This document shows positions 56,440 to 64,000 of a DNA stretch of 64,000 nucleotides, piece after piece. Position 1 is the stretch's first letter; each line of letters opens with the position of its first letter. A program made the translations under genes and the position numbers. Origin of the DNA: Bacteroidales bacterium. GTDB lineage: Bacteria; Bacteroidota; Bacteroidia; Bacteroidales; UBA932. The notes beneath the pieces were generated by a model that saw only the letters and a list, made by a program, of their open reading frames with translations, did no database searches and was not told the DNA's origin. The stretch spans positions 1-64,000 of the forward strand of contig JAFLUX010000003.1 of NCBI GenBank assembly GCA_022508605.1. Direction: 5' to 3'.

Positions 56440-57918
56440 TTATAGTGTTACTCCGCTTTTGAAAATGGCTATCTCGCGGTAGCCGTTCTTTTCGTTGTTC
56501 ACCATCTCGCCCGAAGCCGCGGACAGCACGGCCTCTATGAAGCGTTGGGCAACAGTTTCCATAGTCTCGTTTTGTGCAAGCACTCCGGCATTGAAGTCTA
56601 TCCAGCGCGGTTTGGCTTCTGCCAGAGGCGTGTTGGTGCTGATTTTCATCGTGGGCACGAAACTCCCGAAGGGCGTGCCGCGGCCGGTGGTGAACAGCAC
56701 AATCTGGCACCCTGATGCAGCGAGGGCCGTGCTGGCCACGAGGTCGTTGCCCGGGGCGCTCAGGAGGTTGAGTCCCTTGACGCTGAGGCGCTCTCCGTAT
56801 CTGAGCACGCCGCGCACTATGCTGCTGCCGCATTTCTGGGTGCAGCCGAGCGATTTTTCTTCCAGCGTGGAGATGCCTCCTGCCTTGTTGCCGGGCGAGG
56901 GGTTCTCGTAGACCGGCATGCCCTGCGAAATGAAGTACTGCTTGAAATCGTTGATGAGCGAAACGGTCTTTGCAAACGTTTGCTCATCTTGGCAGCGGTT
57001 CATGAGCAGGGTTTCGGCGCCGAACATCTCCGGCACTTCGGTAAGGACCGTGGTGCCTCCCTGGGCCACAATCCAGTCGGAGAAAACTCCGAGCAGGGGA
57101 TTGGCCGTGATGCCGCTGAGCCCGTCGGAGCCTCCGCATTTCAGGCCGACGCGCAGCAGGCTTACAGGCACGTCTTCCCGCACGTCCTTCGAGGCGAGCG
57201 CGTGGAGTTCCCGCAGCTGCTGCAGGCCGTATTCCACTTCATCGTCCACTTTCTGCGTGGCGAACATGCGCACGCGCGACTCGTCCACAGGGCCGACAAG
57301 CTCCCTGAAGGCATCCAGCTGGTTGTTCTCGCAGCCGAGGCTGACGACAAGCACACCTCCCGCGTTGGGGTGGTGCACCATGTCGGCCAGTATGCGGCGG
57401 GTGTTTTCGTGGTCGTCTCCGAGCTGCGAACACCCGTAGTTGTGCGGGAACGCAACCACGGCATCCACGCTGCCTTCGCGTCCTGCAATCTCCTCGCGGA
57501 AGCGCCGGGCTATCTCCTCGCAGATCCCGTTCACGCAGCCCACGGTGGGGATAATCCATATCTGGTTGCGTATTCCGGCCTGACCGTCCGGACGGCGGAA
57601 GCCCTTGAAGCAGCGCTTGTGCTCTGCGGGCGCCGTGTCGACGAGGGCGGGGGAGTAGCTGTAGTCCAGCAGTCCTTCAAGATTGGTCTTGATGCACGAA
57701 TGGTCCACCAAGGTGCCGGCTGCGGCATCGCGGGTCACATGGCCTATGGGGAAGCCATATTTGATTACGTCTTCTCCGGAACGGAGAGCCTTGAGCGCCA
57801 CTTTGTGTCCGGCCGGTATGTCGTCTGTGAGTATGACTCCCTCCACGCTCTCGCCTGCGGCAAGGTCCTGAAGGGCGACGGCAACATTGTCCGCCGGATT
57901 TATCCTGATGTACTTCAT
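56440..57918 (-). CDS. uxaA: Altronate dehydratase (UxaA family)
   Basis: IRINPADNVAVALQDL, AFPHNYGCSQLGDDHENTRRILADMVHHPNAGGVLVVSLGCENN, LKCGGSDGLSGITANPLLG. Confidence 0.93.
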   Translation of the reverse strand: MKYIRINPADNVAVALQDLAAGESVEGVILTDDIPAGHKVALKALRSGEDVIKYGFPIGHVTRDAAAGTLVDHSCIKTNLEGLLDYSYSPALVDTAPAEHKRCFKGFRRPDGQAGIRNQIWIIPTVGCVNGICEEIARRFREEIAGREGSVDAVVAFPHNYGCSQLGDDHENTRRILADMVHHPNAGGVLVVSLGCENNQLDAFRELVGPVDESRVRMFATQKVDDEVEYGLQQLRELHALASKDVREDVPVSLLRVGLKCGGSDGLSGITANPLLGVFSDWIVAQGGTTVLTEVPEMFGAETLLMNRCQDEQTFAKTVSLINDFKQYFISQGMPVYENPSPGNKAGGISTLEEKSLGCTQKCGSSIVRGVLRYGERLSVKGLNLLSAPGNDLVASTALAASGCQIVLFTTGRGTPFGSFVPTMKISTNTPLAEAKPRWIDFNAGVLAQNETMETVAQRFIEAVLSAASGEMVNNEKNGYREIAIFKSGVTL

Positions 57919-57930
57919 CCGTTTCGGCGT

Positions 57931-59346
57931 CTAAAAGTTGAAATAGTTCTTTGCGTTGTTGTAGCAGATGTCTTCAATCATGCCGCCTATGAACTCGAAC
58001 TCGGATGCGGGGAGCTTGCCCAGCTCTATGTCGTTTCCGAACACATCGCACAGTATGCGGCGGAAGTATTCGTGGCGGGGATAGGAGATGAATGAGCGGC
58101 TGTCGGTGAGCATGCCCACGAAGCGGCTGATGAGTCCGAGGTTTGAAAGGGACTCTATCTGGCGCCGCATGCCGGTCTCCTGGTCCATGAACCACCAGCC
58201 GGAGCCGAACTGCATCTTTCCGGGCACGGTGCCGTCGTTGAAAGTGTATGCCATGGTCATCATTACTGCGTTGTCCTTGGGATTGAGGCAGTAAAGAATG
58301 GTCTTGGCGAGTTTTTCCTCCTTGGTCAGGCGGTCGAAGAAACGGTGGCCGGCTGCGGCTATGTCGAGGTCATGAATTGCATCGAATCCCGTGTCGGCGC
58401 CCACTTTGGCGAACATTCTGGAGTTGTTGTTGCGTATGGCTCCGATGTGGAATTGCTGTGTCCAGCCGGCTTCCGCATCCATAATCGCCTGATCGAAGAG
58501 GAAGGCGCTGCGGAACTTTTCAAGCTCTTTCTGTCCGGGAGCTATGCCCATGAGCACCTTTTTGAATATGAGTTCTATTTCAAGCTCCTTGTAGTCTGCG
58601 GCATAGAAGTTCTCCAGGCCGTGGTCCGAGAGCTTGCACCCGTTTTCGGCAAAGAAGTCGTGGCGCTTCTGCAGTGCCTCGCGAAGATCGGCGTAGGAAT
58701 CTATTTCCATTCCGGCGGCTTCTCCGAGCTTCTGAAGATATTCCTTGTAGCTTGCAGGATCCTCTATGGCCATGGCCTTGTCGGGCCTCCAGGCAGGAAT
58801 CACCTTGGTGCCGAAAGGATGCTCCGCTATCATGCGGTGCCAGCGCAGGTCGTCTGCCGGGTCGTCGGTGGTGCAGACGACTTCCACCCCGAACTTGCGT
58901 ATGAGAGCCTGTCCGCGGAACTCCGGAGTGGCGAGCTTGGCGTTGCACTCCTCGAAAATCTCGCGGGCTGTGGCGGGGCACAGGAGCTTGTCTATACCGA
59001 ATACCCTGCTGAGTTCCAGATGTGTCCAGTGATACAGCGGGTTGCGCATGGTATACGGAACAGTCTCGGCCCATTTTTCGAAGGTCTCCCAGGCACTGTA
59101 TTTTCCGCCTGTCAGATAGTCCTCGGACACGCCGTTGGCCCTCATTGCGCGCCATTTGTAATGGTCGCCGTAGTGTCCGTCCACCAGCCATAGCTGGGTA
59201 ATGTCGCGGAACTGGATGTTTTCGGCTATCTGCTGCGGAACGAGGTGGCAGTGATAGTCTATGATGGGCATCTTTTCAGCATGCTCGTGGTACAGTCTCC
59301 GTGCGCTTTCGCTGCGGAGCATGAAATTGTCATTGATGAAACCCAT
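57931..59346 (-). CDS. uxaC: Glucuronate/galacturonate isomerase
   Basis: MPIIDYHCHLVPQQIAENIQF, VVCTTDDPADDLRWHRMI, QFHIGAIRNNNSRMF, GMLTDSRSFISYPRHEYFRRILCDVFG. Confidence 0.95.
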   Translation of the reverse strand: MGFINDNFMLRSESARRLYHEHAEKMPIIDYHCHLVPQQIAENIQFRDITQLWLVDGHYGDHYKWRAMRANGVSEDYLTGGKYSAWETFEKWAETVPYTMRNPLYHWTHLELSRVFGIDKLLCPATAREIFEECNAKLATPEFRGQALIRKFGVEVVCTTDDPADDLRWHRMIAEHPFGTKVIPAWRPDKAMAIEDPASYKEYLQKLGEAAGMEIDSYADLREALQKRHDFFAENGCKLSDHGLENFYAADYKELEIELIFKKVLMGIAPGQKELEKFRSAFLFDQAIMDAEAGWTQQFHIGAIRNNNSRMFAKVGADTGFDAIHDLDIAAAGHRFFDRLTKEEKLAKTILYCLNPKDNAVMMTMAYTFNDGTVPGKMQFGSGWWFMDQETGMRRQIESLSNLGLISRFVGMLTDSRSFISYPRHEYFRRILCDVFGNDIELGKLPASEFEFIGGMIEDICYNNAKNYFNF

Positions 59347-59360
59347 ATAAGTATGAACGT

Positions 59361-59399
59361 AAAATTAAAGGGAGCCGGAGCGCTGAAAGTCCGGCTCCC
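59361..59399 (-). terminator. Intrinsic terminator downstream of the DUF4957/5123-like gene
   Basis: Minus strand GGGAGCCGGA-CTTTCAGCGC-TCCGGCTCCC then TTTAATTTT. Confidence 0.75.
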
Positions 59400-59413
59400 G
59401 TATATTCTGAGTA

Positions 59414-62400
59414 TTAGTTGGATTGGTACTTCACGCTGTAGAAACGGAGTGCATTGCCTGTGCTGTAGATGAGCACTTCACCGGCCTCCACATCGAAGCT
59501 GACTACGGACGCACTGGCATTGGATGCCGTGCCTCCGGGCAGGGAAGTCTCTACGCCGCCCTGGTTCACAGTGACCATGCGGGTGAGGTCTTCGCTGCTG
59601 CCTGTGTTGGAAGCGGTGACTGTGACCGTGCCTGCGTAAGGAGCCTCGAACTTGAGATAGCGGTCGTCGGCACTGCCCTTGCCTCCCCACTGGAAGAAGG
59701 TAGTGTTGTACTTGCTCTTCTGAGTTGATACGAGGGTCAGTCCGTCATAAGTGAGGTTCCAGTTCTCAATGTCGGTATTGACGGCGCCGAATTTGGCGAA
59801 TTCCGCCTGCCAGTCCGCTGTGGAGAAATCCCAGCCGTATTCCACGGCAGCGTGAGCGCCTCCGGTCATGTAGGTGAACTCAACCTTGTAGAAGCGGAGT
59901 GCGTTGCCTGTGCAGTATATGAGCACTTCACCGGCTTGCACGTCGAAGCTGACTACGGAAGCATCGGCATTGGATGCCGTGCCTCCGGGCAGGGAAGTCT
60001 CTACGCCGCCCTGGTTTACAGTGACCATGCGGGTGAGGTCTTCGCTGCTGCCTGTGTTGGAAGCGGTGACGGTGAGCGTACCTGCGGCAGGTGCTTCGAA
60101 CTTGAGATAGCGGTCTGAGGTGCTGCCCTTGCCTCCCCACTGGAAGAAGGTAGTGTTGTACTTGCTCTTTGCAGTGGAAACGAGGGTCAGTCCGTCATAA
60201 GTGAGGTTCCAGTTCTCAGTGTCGGTATTGACGGCGCCGAACTTGGCGAATTCCGCCTGCCAGTCCGCTGTGGAGAAATCCCAGCTCAGAGTGACCTCCA
60301 CCTGCTCCTCGGCGTTTCCGAGAGGTTGAACCGCGATGGATGCGCTGCCCTGCTCGGATGCCACATAGTATATGTCATTCTCGGCGGGGAATGCCTGCAC
60401 GCTGAAGGTGTACAGACCGGCCTTGAGAGCCGCGACATCTTCTGCGGCCACGGTGAATTCCGTCTCCGTCTGGGCTTCATTCGCCCTCTTGTTGAAAATG
60501 ACTATGTATGAAGCCGCATTGTCGATTGCATCCCAGTGGAGCTTTACTTCGACTGCATCGCCTTCGGATATCGTGACCGGTTCGACACTGAGCTTGGGAG
60601 TTGCAAGCACCCTGTTGCCGCCAAGTACATCCTTGCTCCATGCAAGTTTGTTTATGCTGACGGCCCCGGTGGAGTAAAGATACACCGTCGCTTCTCCGCT
60701 GACGTTCGGCACGACTATTTTCTGCACTTCAGGATTGGCGGAAGATGCCACCGCTCCTCCCTGGATGCTCAGTCCGTTGTCGTCGTAAAGGGCGACCACG
60801 ACGCTGGCGCCGGTCTTGCCGGGGTCGGACAGAAGGATGTCTACTGAACCGGGAGCATCGACCTTGAAGGAGATGTAGGCTTCCTCAGGCACGCCCTTGC
60901 GGGAGAGTACGGAAGCGCCGGGGAAATTGATGCCGCCGTCTGCGTTGAGCGGATTGGCCTCCGTGCCCACGAGCATGAGCTCATCGCGCACGCGGGAGTT
61001 CTTCACGTCGCCTGCGAAGAGGCTGGCGTCCTGAAGATTCCATGTGTGTGCGGAAGTTATCACATTCTGGGTGAGGTCTTCGGTCTTCTCCACATAGGAA
61101 ATCCACCATTTGGATGCTCCGACCTTGCCTTCGATAAGATCCTGGGCCGCAAGCTGGAAGAAATTGCCCTTGGAATTGTAGCAAGGATCCACATTCATGG
61201 TCTTGAATCCGGCTGCGGCAGCGCTGATGCGGTTGAAGAAACTCTTGCCGTGAGCATAGCTGTAGTTGCCGGATGCGTTGCGGAACGTGGGATCAATGGA
61301 GTTGGCATTGTCCTGGAAAAGCTGCGCCCTGTCGGCATCGCTCGTATCATCGCCCTTGCCGCCGTCCTCAAACAGGAACAGGTTGTCCTTGAGCGTCATT
61401 TCGGTGGCCACGCGGATGGCGAAAATGCCTCGGTTGTTGCCGTCGTCCATCGTGGCGATGTTCTTGACGGTGTTGTTCTCGAAGTCGATGTAGCCGATCT
61501 TGATGGCATCGGATGCATCGATGCGGAACAGCGTGCGGATGCCGTCGTACATGGTGTTGTTCACGAAAACGATCTGGTCGATTTCAGTCGTCTTGCGAAT
61601 GTCCACTGCGTCTCCGCCGCTGCCGGGTATGCCGTACATGTCGCAGGAGTCGAATTTGAACGTTCCGATTTTGACTACGGGATCGCTGTTGCCGTAGAAG
61701 AATCCTGCGGCGTAATTGGTGATCTCGCAATTGACGAACTCTATCTTGTCGACGACCGGGGAACCGCTGGTGTGTTCAACGATTCGGGAACCGCCTACAC
61801 CGTCGAACTTGATGCTCTCGAAATAGATGCTTGCACCCTGTTCAACGAGAGCGTCGGTAAGCTCCACCTTGCCCTGAATCACCGGTTTAGCACCATCGGG
61901 TCCCAGCTCTCCGACTATGCGCAGGCTCTTTGCGGGCTTGGCGCTGCTCATCGAGTAGGGAGTGTCGCTGTAAAGCAGATAGTACTCTCCGCCGTCATTT
62001 ACGGCAGTTTTGAGCTCCGCTTCGGAGGAAAGGGTGACGGCGTTGCCTTTCTCGGCCATCGTGAAAGTGTCTACGCTGCCTCGTGAGGCGCTCATGTAGA
62101 AAAGCGTAATCTGATACTCGGTGGACGGGGCGAGACCCGATACGGTCGCGGCCGCCGCAGATTTTTCGCTCTCGGTGATAGTATAGGAGACACTTTTTCC
62201 TCCCTTCACGGGAACGGCCTCCAGTTCGGTGACTTCAAGGTAATCCGCCACGTCCTTGCTCCAGGACAGGGTCACGGATTCGGTTCCGCGCCCCGTGATT
62301 TCGAGGAACAGGTTGTCCTTGACCGCATAAGTCCTCACATTGCCGTCATAGGCTGCGATTACCGATTCGCTGCCAGGGACTTTCACACCTTCTCCGTTGA

Positions 62401-62743
62401 CCCTGTAGGCCTGGACTGTGAAGTAATACTTCTGGTCTGCCGTCAGGCGGACGGTGTAGGGAACTTCGGAGGGACTCAGCGCGAACGCATTGTCCAACGC
62501 GGTCATGTTTTCATCGGTGTACACGGACAGTTCGTACTCTCCGGCATCCTTGTTTACGTCCCAGGCAAATGTCACTATGTCTCCGGCCGCAGCGTCTACG
62601 CGTGCGCTCAGGTTCTGTGGCTCGAGGCAGCGGGATAGCGACAGTTCGGTGACCTCGTCCCATTCTTTTTGGGCGCAGCCCGCGAGCACGGCAGAAGATA
62701 ACAATGCCAGCAAGAAAACTTTAAGTATAGTCTTTGTGTTCAT
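59414..62743 (-). CDS. PUL lipoprotein: FN3-like, DUF4957/DUF5123-like beta-helix, two C-terminal tandem modules
   Basis: Lipobox SSAVLAGC; FN3-like repeats; right-handed-helix-like IEFVNCEITNYAAGFFYGNSDPVVKIGTFKFDSCDMYG; tandem WDFSTADW..GNALRFYKVEF modules. Start set to MNTKTILK (62743). Confidence 0.8.
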   Translation of the reverse strand: MNTKTILKVFLLALLSSAVLAGCAQKEWDEVTELSLSRCLEPQNLSARVDAAAGDIVTFAWDVNKDAGEYELSVYTDENMTALDNAFALSPSEVPYTVRLTADQKYYFTVQAYRVNGEGVKVPGSESVIAAYDGNVRTYAVKDNLFLEITGRGTESVTLSWSKDVADYLEVTELEAVPVKGGKSVSYTITESEKSAAAATVSGLAPSTEYQITLFYMSASRGSVDTFTMAEKGNAVTLSSEAELKTAVNDGGEYYLLYSDTPYSMSSAKPAKSLRIVGELGPDGAKPVIQGKVELTDALVEQGASIYFESIKFDGVGGSRIVEHTSGSPVVDKIEFVNCEITNYAAGFFYGNSDPVVKIGTFKFDSCDMYGIPGSGGDAVDIRKTTEIDQIVFVNNTMYDGIRTLFRIDASDAIKIGYIDFENNTVKNIATMDDGNNRGIFAIRVATEMTLKDNLFLFEDGGKGDDTSDADRAQLFQDNANSIDPTFRNASGNYSYAHGKSFFNRISAAAAGFKTMNVDPCYNSKGNFFQLAAQDLIEGKVGASKWWISYVEKTEDLTQNVITSAHTWNLQDASLFAGDVKNSRVRDELMLVGTEANPLNADGGINFPGASVLSRKGVPEEAYISFKVDAPGSVDILLSDPGKTGASVVVALYDDNGLSIQGGAVASSANPEVQKIVVPNVSGEATVYLYSTGAVSINKLAWSKDVLGGNRVLATPKLSVEPVTISEGDAVEVKLHWDAIDNAASYIVIFNKRANEAQTETEFTVAAEDVAALKAGLYTFSVQAFPAENDIYYVASEQGSASIAVQPLGNAEEQVEVTLSWDFSTADWQAEFAKFGAVNTDTENWNLTYDGLTLVSTAKSKYNTTFFQWGGKGSTSDRYLKFEAPAAGTLTVTASNTGSSEDLTRMVTVNQGGVETSLPGGTASNADASVVSFDVQAGEVLIYCTGNALRFYKVEFTYMTGGAHAAVEYGWDFSTADWQAEFAKFGAVNTDIENWNLTYDGLTLVSTQKSKYNTTFFQWGGKGSADDRYLKFEAPYAGTVTVTASNTGSSEDLTRMVTVNQGGVETSLPGGTASNASASVVSFDVEAGEVLIYSTGNALRFYSVKYQSN
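59432..60284. repeat. Two tandem copies of a 450-bp repeat (protein module)
   Basis: Near-identical blocks offset by 450 bp (e.g. GAAACGGAGT 59441 / GAAGCGGAGT 59891; TGGAGAAATCCCAG ending 59834 / 60284). Confidence 0.9.
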
Positions 62744-62756
62744 AACGGTCGAAATT

Positions 62757-64000
62757 CTAATAGCCATAATCGTTCTTGATTATACCCTGACTGTTGGTAA
62801 GAGTGTCGTCATAGATGGGCCAGAACATATACTGTTCGGGGTCTCTGGAGTAAATGCCGTTGATGAGTGCATCATAAAGCCCGGTGTCGGCGCCCTTGCT
62901 GTCCACGATCTTGGTGAAATACTCGCTCTTCTTCTCCCATGCTCCGGCGGGCTTCACGGCCTCTCCGTTGAATCCGTAGATGACCACTTTGTCCCCATCG
63001 AGCTGATAGTACACGTCTCCGCCCAGCATGTTGACATTGGCGAAGCGCCCTGTGAGGCTGCGGAGCTCACGCATCTCGGCTTTGGCCTGATCCATCTTCT
63101 CCTTCAGCAGACCCCAGCGGATGAGGTCGAATTTGCGGGTCATCTCTCCGCAGAACTCGAATGCACGTTCATCCACTATTGCGTTGAACATCGCATCCTT
63201 GCCGCTAATCGACTCCACATAGGACTCGGCTTTCTCCTCATGTCCCTTGAAAGCGCGCTCGCGCACCTGGAGGAAGTATGACTTGGCGGCGTTCAGGTCG
63301 CCCAATTCATTGGCTATTTCCGCGGCCATCAGAAGAATGTCGGCGTAGCGGAGGACCACGGGCTTGATGCCGTCATCGTTGCCTCCTGTGTAGGGGTTCT
63401 TGGTCATCCATTCGAAACGGTACTTGCCGAAATACCACCTTTGGATTCCGGGAAGTTCCTGTTCGTCGTCCGAGTTCCAGCGCCAGTTGACGCAGGAGAC
63501 ATCGCGGCGCACGTCATCCTTGTCGTACTTGAACCACATGGTCGGGACAGGACCGGCATCGCCGCCTCTCGTGACCGTGGCACCTCCGGCATAGGACGAA
63601 CCCTCTGAACGGACTGCGAAGCAGTAGTTCCAGCGTCCGCGCCCGTCTGAGAAGGGAATCACGTAGATCGGTTCATGACCGGGACCTGCCGCAAGGTTGT
63701 TGTGATTGCTCTGGTTGATCCATAATGTCTCAAAATCTTCCAGAGAGGCTGTGGACGACTCGATGGCGGCCTTCAGATATGCCAGAGCCTTGGGATAAAG
63801 GACCGAGGCGGCAAGTTCAGGGTCGCTGGAGAGGCGGTTGGAGCCCAAATCGCCTGTGCCTATCATGTCATCGTCAGGACGCTGGGCATAGCCTGATGCC
63901 ATCAGGGCTATGCGGGCATACAGTCCCTGCGCGAACATTTTGTTGACACGGTCGGTGCGTGACGTGGTAGCCGTGGCACCGGGGTAGGGCAGATATTCTA
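62757..64000 (-). CDS. SusD-like outer-membrane lipoprotein (N-terminus outside window)
   Basis: RVNKMFAQGLYARIALMASGYA, GIKPVVLRYADILLMAAEIANELGDLNAAKSYFLQVRERAF, AFEFCGEMTRKFDLIRWG; frame open to the window edge. Confidence 0.9.
   Translation of the reverse strand, partial: EYLPYPGATATTSRTDRVNKMFAQGLYARIALMASGYAQRPDDDMIGTGDLGSNRLSSDPELAASVLYPKALAYLKAAIESSTASLEDFETLWINQSNHNNLAAGPGHEPIYVIPFSDGRGRWNYCFAVRSEGSSYAGGATVTRGGDAGPVPTMWFKYDKDDVRRDVSCVNWRWNSDDEQELPGIQRWYFGKYRFEWMTKNPYTGGNDDGIKPVVLRYADILLMAAEIANELGDLNAAKSYFLQVRERAFKGHEEKAESYVESISGKDAMFNAIVDERAFEFCGEMTRKFDLIRWGLLKEKMDQAKAEMRELRSLTGRFANVNMLGGDVYYQLDGDKVVIYGFNGEAVKPAGAWEKKSEYFTKIVDSKGADTGLYDALINGIYSRDPEQYMFWPIYDDTLTNSQGIIKNDYGY

Overview
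The window looks like chromosomal Bacteroidales DNA: SusD, fimbrillin-like and BACON-type lipoproteins, ExbB/ExbD, a Porin_10-like protein, and TTG/TTTG-N19-20-TAnnTTTG promoters. Bases 1 to about 37.6 kb are mostly ordinary housekeeping genes: an OmpA-like porin, typA, yceD-rpmF, tRNA-Arg, an acyl-CoA synthetase, an S41 protease, acr3, the ExbB/ExbD cluster, udk, asnS, ansA, tatD, dprA, queA, rsmF-like, a Ser-type sulfatase, a LolE-like permease, an MltF-like protein, tmk, sppA and hisS. A small AT-richer accessory patch follows tRNA-fMet (37.7-39.6 kb). It carries a 19-codon NYN-domain gene remnant, a promoter plus intrinsic-terminator-like leader or sRNA, three tandem 23-bp repeats abutting a promoter, and a DUF4143-type ATPase. 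From 39.6 kb to the window end is a pectin/galacturonate utilisation locus: kdgA, kdgK, lacI, kduD, a GatC-like orphan PTS EIIC, a secreted KduI, an SSS symporter, a CE8 pectinesterase, an ExuT-like MFS, uxaB, a fimbrillin-PL1 fusion, a fimbrillin/BACON lipoprotein, uxaA, uxaC, a DUF4957/5123-like lipoprotein and susD (runs off the edge). The most interesting items are (1) two unannotated ~45-aa ORFs sharing Y-x2-P-x13-LAGS, each 12-17 nt upstream of a fimbrillin-like-domain gene; (2) the kduD-gatC-kduI operon with an apparently periplasmic KduI and an orphan EIIC, controlled by an 18-bp perfect palindrome between divergent promoters; (3) a module of about 140 aa present three times in two PUL lipoproteins; and (4) the tRNA-fMet accessory patch. 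All calls come from reading the sequence and the supplied ORF track; no searches were run.
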